Source: Methylotenera sp. (GTDB lineage Bacteria; Pseudomonadota; Gammaproteobacteria; Burkholderiales; Methylophilaceae). Taken from it: a stretch of 64,000 bases of DNA. Positions within the stretch are counted from its first letter, which is position 1; the number at the start of each line of letters is the position of its first letter. Made by a program: the position numbers and the translations under genes. The DNA lies in contig NZ_JAURYU010000052.1 of NCBI RefSeq assembly GCF_030653755.1, positions 1-64,000 on the forward strand, given 5' to 3'. Positions 9,064 to 18,681 of the stretch are shown here, piece by piece. The notes under the pieces were generated by a model. It searched no databases, was not told the origin of the DNA, and was given only the letters and a program-made list of their open reading frames with translations.

Positions 9064-10539
9064 TTAGGCCGTGCCACCTACTGTTAAGCCGTCAATTTTC
9101 AGGGTTGGTTGCCCAACGCCCACTGGTACGCTTTGTCCTTCTTTGCCACAAGTGCCCACGCCAGAGTCTAGTGACATGTCGTTACCAATCATGGAGACGC
9201 GTTTCAGCACATCAGGGCCATTGCCAATGAGTGTTGCGCCTTTCACTGGGTAGGTAATTTTACCGTCTTCAATCATATAAGCTTCTGCGGCACTAAATAC
9301 AAACTTGCCGCTAGTAATATCGACCTGACCACCACCGAAATTAGCCGCGTATAAGCCTTTTTTCACAGATTTGATGATTTCTTCAGGTGGTAGCGTGCCA
9401 TTTAGCATGTAAGTATTGGTCATGCGCGGCATTGGAATATGCGCGTAGCTTTCACGGCGCGCATTACCTGTAAGCGGCATATTCATGAGGCGTGCATTTA
9501 ATGTATCTTGAATATAACCACGTAAAATACCGTCTTCTATCAACACGGTTCTATTGGTAGGGTTGCCTTCATCATCGATGCTAAGTGAGCCGCGACGGTC
9601 TGCAATCGTGCCGTCATCAACAATGGTAATGCCTTTTGCGGCGACTTGCTGCCCAATCATATTGCTAAATGCAGAACTGCCTTTGCGGTTGAAGTCACCC
9701 TCTAAACCGTGGCCTATTGCCTCGTGTAATAAAATACCTGGCCAGCCTGCACCTAATACGACGGTCATGCTGCCAGCTGGGGCAGGGCGCGCATCTAAAT
9801 TAACCAGCGCTTGGTGCACTGCTTTTTGTGCATAGTCGTGTAGAACTTCATCGGTGAAATAGCTGTAATCAAAACGGCCACCACCGCCTGCGGAACCTTG
9901 CTCGCGGCGACCATTGCTTTCTGCAATGACGTTAATGCCAACACGTACTAAAGGGCGAATGTCTGCAGCCATCACGCCATCATGGCGTGCCACCATAATG
10001 ACCTCATACTCACCAGCAATTGATGCAGTCACTTGCGTAATGCGTGGGTCTAGTTTTCTTGCAATAGATTCTAAATGCTCTAAAAGTTTTACTTTTGCAT
10101 CTGCTGAGAGTGAGGCAATCGGATCTTGTGGAAGATATAACTGCGGTGTCTGTGGCTTGATGATAGCACTTGCAGTTTGTTCATTACCCAAACTCGATAT
10201 CGACTTTGTGGCTTTAGCTGCTTCTACCAACGCTTTTAGATTAATATCATCCGAGTAGGCAAAAGCTGTTTTCTCACCGCTAACAGCGCGTACGCCAACC
10301 CCTTGGTCGATTGAAAAATTACCAGATTTCACTTGACCTTCTTCTAGCCCCCAGCTTTCACTACGGCTATATTGAAAATATAGGTCAGCATAGTCAATTT
10401 GATGAGACATCATGTCCGCGAGTACATTCTGTAGTTTCGCTACATCTAAGTTTGCAGGTGCGAGCAATGCCTCGGTAGCGGCATCAAAATGCGAACCTTT
10501 GATAAGGTTGGTATGCGGTAGTGATGATTCAGTTTTCAT
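9064..10539 (-). CDS. tldD: TldD metalloprotease
   Basis: TldD pairs with TldE (PmbA) to form a zinc protease that degrades unfolded or modified peptides; it is known for microcin B17 maturation and CcdA turnover. The zinc motif HExxxH is present as HEAIGH at about 272-277. The C-terminal GVGTCGKEGQSVPVGVGQP block is also typical. The 491-residue length is close to E. coli TldD (481). No pmbA/tldE is in this window. It lies downstream of yhdP and the amidase gene on the same strand, matching the common yhdP-(nit)-tldD order, but a 409-bp non-coding stretch separates it from the amidase gene, so it probably has its own promoter. Confidence 0.96.
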   Translation of the reverse strand: MKTESSLPHTNLIKGSHFDAATEALLAPANLDVAKLQNVLADMMSHQIDYADLYFQYSRSESWGLEEGQVKSGNFSIDQGVGVRAVSGEKTAFAYSDDINLKALVEAAKATKSISSLGNEQTASAIIKPQTPQLYLPQDPIASLSADAKVKLLEHLESIARKLDPRITQVTASIAGEYEVIMVARHDGVMAADIRPLVRVGINVIAESNGRREQGSAGGGGRFDYSYFTDEVLHDYAQKAVHQALVNLDARPAPAGSMTVVLGAGWPGILLHEAIGHGLEGDFNRKGSSAFSNMIGQQVAAKGITIVDDGTIADRRGSLSIDDEGNPTNRTVLIEDGILRGYIQDTLNARLMNMPLTGNARRESYAHIPMPRMTNTYMLNGTLPPEEIIKSVKKGLYAANFGGGQVDITSGKFVFSAAEAYMIEDGKITYPVKGATLIGNGPDVLKRVSMIGNDMSLDSGVGTCGKEGQSVPVGVGQPTLKIDGLTVGGTA

Positions 10540-10948
10540 GAGTTTATTTTCAATAAGTATTCGGTAAGCAAATGCTATATGTCAGCAAGGTTAATTAATA
10601 AGCAAGATTGATTATAGCTAGTCCTCTACTTAATGGCAGTATTTGTAGATTGAAATCTCAGCGTTCGCAGTCGTCATTCCGACGGAGGTCAGAATCCAAG
10701 TCACGTGAATACTAGCTTTTTAACAATAAACAATCATTTCTGATCATCACCTTGACTGAATACCAACCTTTCGCGCTTCCACTTAGCACTTTAGTGCTTA
10801 GTGGAGCGGTGAAGACCTCCACGGTCTCGCTGATATGACGTTATTTGTGAGATTAGCTATAGTAAATTAGTTGCGTAATTTTCCAGTTAAAACTTACTCC
10901 TTAGCCAAGTAGCGTCGATGTAATGCAATGGAATCGAGGGGAGTATGC
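10540..10948. other. Non-coding region with hairpin-rich repeat-like sequence
   Basis: About 400 bp between the amidase and tldD genes. No gene is visible. It contains GTCATTCCGACGGAGGTCAGA near 10673-10693, which resembles the short dispersed intergenic repeats seen in many proteobacteria, plus the two hairpins listed separately. Confidence 0.6.
10774..10827. repeat. Two adjacent hairpins in a repeat-like intergenic element
   Basis: CCACTTAGCAC (10779-10789) pairs perfectly with GTGCTTAGTGG (10794-10804) around a TTTA loop; CGCT/AGCG extends the stem after a one-base bulge. Five bases on, AGACC (10813-10817) pairs with GGTCT (10823-10827). There is no T-run, so it is not a standard terminator on the plus strand. 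Confidence 0.6.
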
Positions 10949-11824
10949 TTATCCGACAACCTTAATAGTGCGATGTTTCAATGCAGGCAAACTTTTTCTT
11001 AAACTTTCCTGATATTTTGGGTTCATGGTTGCCATGACAACCCCTGAGCCGCGCGGTAAACGATCAAGCACGACGCCCCACGGGTCTACAATCATACTAT
11101 TGCCATGTGTTTCACGTCCTGAAATATGGTATCCACCTTGTGCAGGTGCAATTACATAGCTTAAGTTTTCTATTGCGCGTGCACGAATCAGGCTTTCCCA
11201 GTGGGCTTTGCCTGTGGTATCTGTAAATGCAGAAGGCACGACGATGATGTTGACCTCTCCCATGGCGCGGTATAGCTCTGGGAAACGTAAGTCATAGCAA
11301 ATGGATAAACCAATTTTGCCGAACGGGCTATCAATTACTTTAATTGTGTCGCCAGCTTCAATCGTTTTTTCTTCCGTGTAATGTTCGTTACCAAGTTTTA
11401 GGCCAAACAGATGAATTTTATCGTAGCGTGCAACTTGCTTACCTTTGTCATCGAACACTAAGCAACTATTGCGTACTTTGTTTGGAAAGTTACTCACTAA
11501 CGGAACAGAGCCGCCAATCAGCCAGATTTTATGTTTTTTCGCAGTTTTGCTTAAAAAGTCTTGAATCGGACCTTTGCCATCTTCTTCGCGCGCAGCTACT
11601 TTGTCAGATTCTTTTAAGCCCATGATGGCAAAGTACTCTGGTAATACAATCAGCCTTGCACCTTGGTTAGCGGCAATTTCAATTAGACGTTCAGCTTCAC
11701 TGAGGTTGGCACTTACATAGGGGCCAGATGCCATCTGAATGCCAGCCATTTTAATAATACCTTTTGTTGCACTCTGGCTGCTGAGTTTAGCTTTGGTAGT
11801 TGTTACGCGGGAGGTAATCGCCAT
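10949..11824 (-). CDS. Nitrilase-superfamily amidohydrolase (Nit-type omega-amidase or deaminated-glutathione amidase)
   Basis: A carbon-nitrogen hydrolase of 291 residues with the full Glu-Lys-Cys triad: E63 (LPEYF), K136 (RYDKIHLF) and C176 (SICYDLRFPELYR). The RxPELYR context is typical of the Nit1/YbeM-like branch that hydrolyses deaminated glutathione or alpha-keto-acid amides; the exact substrate is inferred, not visible. Residues 1-25 are Lys/Ser/Thr-rich and precede the family core. An internal ATG at 11749 (MAGIQMASGP), with AAAAGG upstream, is an equally good start and would give 266 residues. It follows yhdP on the same strand with 56 bp between, a neighbourhood conserved in betaproteobacteria, and probably forms an operon with it. 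Confidence 0.92.
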   Translation of the reverse strand: MAITSRVTTTKAKLSSQSATKGIIKMAGIQMASGPYVSANLSEAERLIEIAANQGARLIVLPEYFAIMGLKESDKVAAREEDGKGPIQDFLSKTAKKHKIWLIGGSVPLVSNFPNKVRNSCLVFDDKGKQVARYDKIHLFGLKLGNEHYTEEKTIEAGDTIKVIDSPFGKIGLSICYDLRFPELYRAMGEVNIIVVPSAFTDTTGKAHWESLIRARAIENLSYVIAPAQGGYHISGRETHGNSMIVDPWGVVLDRLPRGSGVVMATMNPKYQESLRKSLPALKHRTIKVVG

Positions 11825-11880
11825 ATGATATCCAAACAGTTTTTAAATTCTTTTTAATGCTTAAGTATAGGTGCTTATTT

Positions 11881-14800
11881 TTAATTGATTAGCGGGTTAT
11901 TTTCATTATTTTTAGGTTCATTCTCAGACTTTACTTCTTGTGGGTTATCCCACGTGCCAATGATTTCATAGTCAGTCGATGCGATTTTGTTAAAAGGGTC
12001 TTTTAGCACTTTTTGCGCTAAAAATGCCACAGCACCGACTAGGGGCCCGCCAGCCAAGGCCGCAAGCGAAATGCTATCACTAATTCTAGGGGAAACGTTA
12101 ACAAAAAGATGCTGCGTCTCTTTTTGGAGGTTTGTTTCACCTTTAATACTGACATCGGCCGCTGGGCCTGCCATTTTAAAATTGTCACTGCGCATAATGC
12201 CTCGTTCAATTTTAACGGTTGCATTGATTTTATCAAAAGCAAAGCCATTACTAAACAAATCTCTAAAATCCAATGTCAGGCGTCTTGGTAAGCTTTGCAG
12301 GCTGAGTAAGCCTAGCAATCTTCCTACCCCTGGCTGAACTTGTAAGATTTGACCTTTACGCACGTCAAACTTAAGTTCACCACTTAGCCTTGTTGTATTA
12401 AATTGATGTGGGCTGCCTGGCCAATGTAGCTGGCCACTAAGTTTACCTTCGCCATCTTTGATGGTGTTGGCATAACCTAGTCTAGTCAGTGTTTTGCCTA
12501 AATCTTTAATATCCCAGTTGATATTAAGATAAGTATTGGGGCTTCTTACCCAGTTATTCCATTGGCCTTCTGCACTTATCGAACCTTCAGGTGAGCTGAG
12601 TTTTATTTTCTGCATATCCCAGTTGTCGTTCTCTGGGTAAGCGATTAACTCTAATTTCCCTAGGTTTTTTTTATTAAACTCAAAATTTTCCGCAATGATG
12701 TCTAACGTTGGGTAGTCTTGCTCTAACTTGATAAATTGTTTGATATTGGCATTGTCTGTAGTGTCACTTGGCGCTGACATTTGGTCTGGTGCAGGTTCTG
12801 GAATAGTGAGGTTGCTTAAACGAGCAATCAGCTTGCCATTTTTATGGTCTATCCACTGCAAGTCGCCTGTAATTTCTTTGCTTTGAATAGCAATACGCAA
12901 ATTATCTGTGTTGTTCAGCTCAGTGATGTTAACTTGGTTAAGGCGTCGGTTAAAGATGTCGAGCGCTTTAATGGATAGTGCAACTTTTTGAATTGGCAGA
13001 TTAGGCTGTTGCTCCGATGAGTCGGACAAGTTCTTCACCACATAACGCCATGCATCAGCGTTCAGGTAATCTAAGTTGCCAGTTAAAGAAATACCGGCTA
13101 GCTTGCCTGATTCATTAGGTATTGAAGGCTCAACTTTGATGTCGCCCCCCAAATTGATATTGGCATTATTCAATTCAAACTTGCCGTCGTTTAAGGTGCT
13201 GGTGATTTTTGCACTAGCTTTGTTGCCAAGGTTGATAAAAGTGTTACTTAAATTACCTTCTTGTTTTTTATCAATACGCAGGCTTAGTGCTTGGTTTGCA
13301 GGTTTATTAAATGGCGCTGGTAGGCCAGAGCTTATGCCTGTTAAGTCCGAGCGGATACTAATGTTGGTGCGTGGTTTCTGAATTAGAATGTCGCCAATCC
13401 AATCAGTGCCACCGCTGATATAGTTACTCACTTTTTCCAGTGATTGCTCTTTTAGTATTTGCTTGATGCTGCTATCACTGAGTTTTCCTCTTGCCAGTAT
13501 TCGTATGGACTGGTCTTTATTTGTGCTTAAGTTAAAAGTAAGCGGGGAGCCAAAAGCCAAGGCTTTAATATTTTTAGCGCTCAAGCTACTTTCTGTGAAC
13601 TCTAAATTACCGTTAATTTGGGTCAGTGCTGGGATGTCTTCACTTTCCATTTTTCCGTTGGTAATTTGATATAGCCCTTTATATTTAGAGGCATCTAAGT
13701 CTTCTAATGGAATACTTAAGCCTAAATTAAGTTTACCTGCGCCACTGGTTTTAAGATTATCAGTAAAGCCTTCCGTGAGTTTATGTACTGGGCTTTTGTT
13801 CACAAAAACAATCCCTTCACTTACTGGCCCTTGGAGCTCAGATTGAATATTGAGGATAGGGTAGTCAGCGTCTAATTGCGCGATGGTTGTTTTGCTTTTA
13901 ATGATTTGATTGCCAAATATACGTCCCGTATGCGCATTAAGCTCCATGCGCTTACCTTCAAATAGAAGGTCTAAACCTAATTTTTCGATGGCAGGCCAAC
14001 CTGTGCCGTACTCTAAAAGAGCATCGCTGACCTTTGCGGTTACTCTGAATACCCCCTTTTTGGTGTCTAGATTATTTTTGCTATCCACAAACGGAAAGTC
14101 TGCTAAACGGCCTTTTACCGTTAAATTGATATCGTTAGCAGTACCCTCTAGTATTGAGGTATCTAACCAATTAAGCGTGGTCTCACCTAACATGGTTGGA
14201 TAGTAAAATTTGGCATATTGTGCATTGCCGTTATTAAACTTCCCTTTTAAATCAAGGTAGCCATCTTTGCTTCCATCTTTTCCCACACCTTTTTTTTCTT
14301 CCATCAAGTAAGTTGCATTAACAGTGCCAGATAGATGCGGGCTATTCATCGTTAATGAATTAACATTAATTTTTGTTTGCTTTTGATCGATGTTCCAAGT
14401 GATTTTTCCCTCAAGTGTATTAAAAGGGATTGGCCAACGTAATATGCCCTTCATATCCAGATGAGCCTGTTGTGTATCTAACAGTAGAAGCCCCGATTTT
14501 TGGTTCGCGTTAAGCTCACCAGATAGATTATTGAAACCAGGTATGTTTTCGTAAGCAGTTGAACTTAAGCGATTAAATTTAGTATTGAGTTGGTAGTTTT
14601 TTGTGACATTGTTTTGTGCTTCCCATATGATGCTCAGGTCTTTTAACTCTCCTTGTGGGTTGGTAGCGTTGATAGATGCTAACCATTGTTCAGGAAGTGG
14701 TAACTGCGATAGTGTTGTTTGAATGTTAGTTAACCCTAAGCTTGGCATGCTTAGATTAAAGTTTTGTTCACCTTTAACTGTTTGGGTATAGTTAGCTGAT

Positions 14801-15831
14801 AGCGCTTTGATATTAAAGCCATTAACTGTGCTGGCATCCAGCTCGCTTACACTTATAGACTGGCCGAACTTGCTTGCAGTACCTAGTAGTCTGTTCTTGT
14901 TTAGATTTTTCCATACAATGTTGCCAGATAGTTTATCGAGCATTAATGGCGCAAGGTTAGGCTTTGTTTGTAGCTGTATGTTTTTTAAAGCAATATGGCT
15001 GTTGATTGATTGAATTTGGTGATTCGAGAAGCTCATCAAGACATTTGTACTACCTGTGCCCGTTCTTAAATCCATTGGGTAATCTACCCATGCTTTGTAG
15101 GCAGCTAAATCAGCATTTTCTAGTTGTAAACGTATTTTGCCATCCCAGTCTTTAGTTTTACTGATATCGCTTCCATAAAAGCTACCACTTAAGCGTACTG
15201 GATAGATACTGCCGACTGATGGTGATGCGCTGATCGTGAAGCTGTGATTTCTCACTAAGCTTCTCCACGGCGGGCTTAAAATCTCTAAGTTGAGGTTATT
15301 TAAACTTAGTTCAGGCGCGTTTCTCAGTTCGTCTAACCAAAGCACTTTAGCATTGGTGATGGCTAATTTATTTTGTCTTAACAACCAATTGGCTAACTCA
15401 GGTTTTGATTCTCCAGCGGTACTAATGCCTGCAACAAAAATTTCGCCCTTGGTATTGCGACGTATGGTGAGCTCTGTGTCGTGAATGATGAGCTCAGCTA
15501 AGTGCGGCTCTAGCAGTGGAATACTTAGCCATGACAAAGCGACATCAATATTTTTTAACTGTAGTGCAGTGCGGTCTTGTGCATCAAAAATATCGATATT
15601 ACTTAATAGTAAATGTGGATTAATGCCTTGCCAGTCGGTCTTGATGTCACCGATGGTGATTTTTTGATTAGATGATTTGCTAGCAAAACTGGCAATTTCA
15701 TCTTTATGCTGGCCGATATTTGGCATCAGCCAGAAATGAATAGTGAGTGCGGTAGCAACTACGATAACAGCTGACACGCCAGCTAGCCAAAGTATTGCTC
15801 GATAAACCCAAAGTAGAGATTTTTTAACCAT
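11881..15831 (-). CDS. yhdP: YhdP, AsmA-like lipid-transport/envelope protein
   Basis: A 1316-residue envelope protein of the AsmA-like/DUF3971 group. In E. coli YhdP acts with TamB and YdbH in phospholipid transport to the outer membrane. There is one N-terminal membrane anchor (about 13-35), then a long periplasmic region rich in beta-strand patterns. The C-terminus carries the family-specific block SLAALAGGPLVGAVAFLAQK followed by IGTWDNPQ. The length matches E. coli YhdP (1266). It is first of the yhdP-amidase(-tldD) run and is divergent from the ABC-F gene. There is no obvious strong ribosome-binding site at the ATG. Confidence 0.93.
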   Translation of the reverse strand: MVKKSLLWVYRAILWLAGVSAVIVVATALTIHFWLMPNIGQHKDEIASFASKSSNQKITIGDIKTDWQGINPHLLLSNIDIFDAQDRTALQLKNIDVALSWLSIPLLEPHLAELIIHDTELTIRRNTKGEIFVAGISTAGESKPELANWLLRQNKLAITNAKVLWLDELRNAPELSLNNLNLEILSPPWRSLVRNHSFTISASPSVGSIYPVRLSGSFYGSDISKTKDWDGKIRLQLENADLAAYKAWVDYPMDLRTGTGSTNVLMSFSNHQIQSINSHIALKNIQLQTKPNLAPLMLDKLSGNIVWKNLNKNRLLGTASKFGQSISVSELDASTVNGFNIKALSANYTQTVKGEQNFNLSMPSLGLTNIQTTLSQLPLPEQWLASINATNPQGELKDLSIIWEAQNNVTKNYQLNTKFNRLSSTAYENIPGFNNLSGELNANQKSGLLLLDTQQAHLDMKGILRWPIPFNTLEGKITWNIDQKQTKINVNSLTMNSPHLSGTVNATYLMEEKKGVGKDGSKDGYLDLKGKFNNGNAQYAKFYYPTMLGETTLNWLDTSILEGTANDINLTVKGRLADFPFVDSKNNLDTKKGVFRVTAKVSDALLEYGTGWPAIEKLGLDLLFEGKRMELNAHTGRIFGNQIIKSKTTIAQLDADYPILNIQSELQGPVSEGIVFVNKSPVHKLTEGFTDNLKTSGAGKLNLGLSIPLEDLDASKYKGLYQITNGKMESEDIPALTQINGNLEFTESSLSAKNIKALAFGSPLTFNLSTNKDQSIRILARGKLSDSSIKQILKEQSLEKVSNYISGGTDWIGDILIQKPRTNISIRSDLTGISSGLPAPFNKPANQALSLRIDKKQEGNLSNTFINLGNKASAKITSTLNDGKFELNNANINLGGDIKVEPSIPNESGKLAGISLTGNLDYLNADAWRYVVKNLSDSSEQQPNLPIQKVALSIKALDIFNRRLNQVNITELNNTDNLRIAIQSKEITGDLQWIDHKNGKLIARLSNLTIPEPAPDQMSAPSDTTDNANIKQFIKLEQDYPTLDIIAENFEFNKKNLGKLELIAYPENDNWDMQKIKLSSPEGSISAEGQWNNWVRSPNTYLNINWDIKDLGKTLTRLGYANTIKDGEGKLSGQLHWPGSPHQFNTTRLSGELKFDVRKGQILQVQPGVGRLLGLLSLQSLPRRLTLDFRDLFSNGFAFDKINATVKIERGIMRSDNFKMAGPAADVSIKGETNLQKETQHLFVNVSPRISDSISLAALAGGPLVGAVAFLAQKVLKDPFNKIASTDYEIIGTWDNPQEVKSENEPKNNENNPLIN

Positions 15832-16117
15832 TGATAATGTGGGTTTTATTTTTAATATGTTCAGCCCTGCATTTTACTTGAATATTGCGTGTATAGATTG
15901 ATAATCAGGGCGGAGCAACTGTAAAACTGCGTAAATTTTCACAAATCTAGCCTAAAAGTAAAAGAGTGTTTAAGACTATGCACGTTAATCATTTAGAATA
16001 ACGAACTTGTCGAGTTAGCAACACGTAATGGTGACGCTTCATTATGCTAACCAATTTACTGGGTGACGCTCACTGTAATTGACCAGTTTTGTTCAATTTA
16101 ATTCATATGGTTATCTC

Positions 16118-18022
16118 TTGATTCAATTTAAACAACTTACTTTAACGCGCGGCCTTAAAATTTTAATTCAAGGCGCATCCATGCAGCTTCATCCTGGCCA
16201 TAAAGTTGGTTTAACGGGGGCTAATGGGGCGGGTAAATCGTCTCTTTTTGCCATGCTGCGGGGCGAGGTGCATCCTGAGCAGGGTGATTTAGAAATGCCA
16301 GCAAGCTGGGTGGTGGCACATGTTGCGCAAGAGACGCCTGCACTAGCTATGCCCGCGATTGAGTTTGTGCTGGATGGCGATGCTGAGTTACGTGAAATTG
16401 AAGCAGGGTTAGTAGCCGCAGAGACGAACCATCAAGGTGAACTCATTGCAGAGTTGCATCAGCGTTTAACTGATATAGATGGCTACAGTGCAAAAGCGCG
16501 TGCTTCTGAGTTACTGAATGGTTTAGGATTTAGTCAAACAGCGCTACAACAGCCTGTATCAACTTTTTCAGGTGGCTGGCGTGTTCGTTTGAACTTGGCG
16601 CGTGCTTTGATGTGCCGTTCCGATTTGCTACTGCTCGATGAGCCAACTAACCATTTAGACTTAGACGCCGTCATTTGGCTTGAAAGCTGGTTGCAGAGTT
16701 ACCGCGGCACGCTGTTATTGATTTCGCATGATAGAGATTTCTTAGATGCCATTGTGAACCACATTGCACATATTGAGCAGCAGACATTAACGCTTTATCG
16801 CGGTGGTTACTCTGATTTTGAGCGCCAACGTGCTGAAAAACTGGCATTACAGCAAGCCATGTTTGAAAAACAGCAACGTAAAGTAGCCCATTTGCATAGC
16901 TATATTGATCGCTTTCGTGTGCAGGCAACTAAAGCCCGCCAAGCACAAAGCCGCATTAAAGCGCTTGAGCGTATGGAGATGATTTCTGCTGCACACGTAG
17001 ATTCACAATTTTCGTTTGAATTTAGAGCGCCAATTGCTGCGCCTGACCCTTTGCTAGTGTTGGATGATATGAGCGTGGGCTATCAGCACAAACCATTGAT
17101 TAGCAATATTGAATTGGCGATTAGGCCAGGTGAGCGTATCGGTTTGCTAGGAAAAAACGGCGCAGGTAAAACCACGCTCATAAAATTATTAGCGCATGAA
17201 CTTGCACCGCTTGGCGGCAAACGGGTAGAAGGCAAAGACCTTAATATTGGCTATTTTGCACAACATCAGCTTGAGCAACTGCGTCCTGATGATTCACCGT
17301 TGCAACACATGATGAAGCTGGACCCACTCACACGTGAGCAAGAGCATCTTAATTATTTAGGTGGTTTTGATTTTAAAGGCGATATGGCTAGAGCACCTTG
17401 TGCTAATTTTTCTGGTGGTGAAAAATCGCGTTTAGCGTTGGCATTGTTGATTTGGACGCGACCTAATTTGTTATTACTCGATGAGCCAACCAACCATCTG
17501 GATTTAGAAATGCGTCATGCGCTGACGCTGGCCTTACAGGATTTTGAAGGTGGCGTTATCTTAGTGTCGCATGATAGAGCCTTGCTGCGAGCGACCTGTG
17601 ATGAGTTTATTTTAGTGGCAGATGGCAAAGCTACGCAGTTTGATGGTGATTTAGAAGACTACGGCCAATGGCTGAACGAGCAACGTATTAAAGAAAATAA
17701 GCTAAATCAGGTGGTTGCAACAGATAAGCCTAATAAAAATGATCGTGCCGCTAATAAAGCTGAGCGCCAGGCTAGAATTTTAGAACGCCGCCCACTATTA
17801 AAAGAACTTGAGCAAATAGAGCGCAATATGGCACAGTGGCAAACGGATAAAAAATTGTGTGATGAGCAGTTGAATGATGCCGATCTTTACACCAGTGCTG
17901 ATAAATCGGTATTGCAGCAACTTTTAAAAACACAAGCGACGTTAACGAATCAATTAGAATCCGCAGAAGAGCGCTGGCTCACATTACACGAGATGTTAGA
18001 GGCGATTCCAGCTTTAGATTAA
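16118..18022 (+). CDS. yheS: ABC-F family ATPase YheS
   Basis: A cytoplasmic ABC-F protein with two ATPase domains and no membrane segment; the family acts on the ribosome, with YheS implicated in relief of translational stalling. Walker A motifs are GANGAGKSS (about 34-42) and GKNGAGKTT; signatures FSGGWR and FSGGEKSR; both Walker B motifs read LLLLDEPTNHLDL. The inter-domain linker (AHLHSYIDRFRVQATKARQAQSRIK-like) follows domain 1, and a charged coiled-coil C-terminal arm follows domain 2. The open frame begins at a TTG at 16079, but I prefer the in-frame TTG at 16118, giving MIQFKQLTLTRG, the usual start of the family; this is a judgement, since neither has a strong ribosome-binding site. 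Length 634 is typical. It is divergent from yhdP. Confidence 0.93.
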   Translation: MIQFKQLTLTRGLKILIQGASMQLHPGHKVGLTGANGAGKSSLFAMLRGEVHPEQGDLEMPASWVVAHVAQETPALAMPAIEFVLDGDAELREIEAGLVAAETNHQGELIAELHQRLTDIDGYSAKARASELLNGLGFSQTALQQPVSTFSGGWRVRLNLARALMCRSDLLLLDEPTNHLDLDAVIWLESWLQSYRGTLLLISHDRDFLDAIVNHIAHIEQQTLTLYRGGYSDFERQRAEKLALQQAMFEKQQRKVAHLHSYIDRFRVQATKARQAQSRIKALERMEMISAAHVDSQFSFEFRAPIAAPDPLLVLDDMSVGYQHKPLISNIELAIRPGERIGLLGKNGAGKTTLIKLLAHELAPLGGKRVEGKDLNIGYFAQHQLEQLRPDDSPLQHMMKLDPLTREQEHLNYLGGFDFKGDMARAPCANFSGGEKSRLALALLIWTRPNLLLLDEPTNHLDLEMRHALTLALQDFEGGVILVSHDRALLRATCDEFILVADGKATQFDGDLEDYGQWLNEQRIKENKLNQVVATDKPNKNDRAANKAERQARILERRPLLKELEQIERNMAQWQTDKKLCDEQLNDADLYTSADKSVLQQLLKTQATLTNQLESAEERWLTLHEMLEAIPALD

Positions 18023-18074
18023 TGAATGGCTGGATTAAACCCCGTTTTATTTAAGATTAATAAGGACTGCAAAG

Positions 18075-18638
18075 ATGGAAATGACGTATTCACAACGTTT
18101 AAAGCTCATGCATGGTTTATGCTTGGCTGCGACACACCGCGATGACGAAACCCCTAATACTAATCTAGATGATTATGATGCGTTGAATGCGGCTGATTAT
18201 TTAAGCTGCTATGTTACGTTTAAGGCGATTCAATCAGCTGACCGCTCACCACTGGCTGAGCGTAGTGAAAATTTTGACATGTTGAGTGTGTACCAAGCAT
18301 TTGCATTATTGACCTATGCATTTTTTACTTCGCCCCTAGTGCAAGAGAATATCAAGCCTGATTTCCAAGCTACGCAAATAACCATAGCAAAAACGCTATT
18401 CGCAGGTTTACCAGATGCCGAGTTAATTGAAATTGTAGAGTCAGGCTTTAGTAAATTCCAATTAATTGCGGATGCAGAAGCCGAGCACTGGACGCAATTT
18501 AGAGAGAACGTAGATAAATTAGTGATTGCACTTGTGGTTGCTGGGACGGACGATGATAGCCCGCATACGATGGAAGAAGTGTTGCCGATTTTTGGTCAGT
18601 TGCTAAGCCAGTTGTGTGAGGCGTTTGAGAGCGCTTAG
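18075..18638 (+). CDS. Unrecognised 187-residue soluble protein
   Basis: Starts at an ATG with AAGGA nine bases upstream, 52 bp after yheS, so it may be co-transcribed. It is acidic, mainly helical in character, with no signal peptide and no membrane span. Repeated hydrophobic patterns such as AFALLTYAFFTSPL and DKLVIALVVAGTDDD suggest a helical bundle. I do not recognise a family. Another ATG two codons in (18081) is a possible start. Its position suggests only a loose link to the ABC-F gene. Confidence 0.8.
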   Translation: MEMTYSQRLKLMHGLCLAATHRDDETPNTNLDDYDALNAADYLSCYVTFKAIQSADRSPLAERSENFDMLSVYQAFALLTYAFFTSPLVQENIKPDFQATQITIAKTLFAGLPDAELIEIVESGFSKFQLIADAEAEHWTQFRENVDKLVIALVVAGTDDDSPHTMEEVLPIFGQLLSQLCEAFESA

Positions 18639-18681
18639 TAAGTAGTGCGCAATCTAATGGTATTTTAATGATGGGATTGTG

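Noticed and set aside
11987-12337. Plus-strand frames opposite yhdP
   Set aside because: Composition follows the reverse frame of yhdP and none has a ribosome-binding site or recognisable motif.
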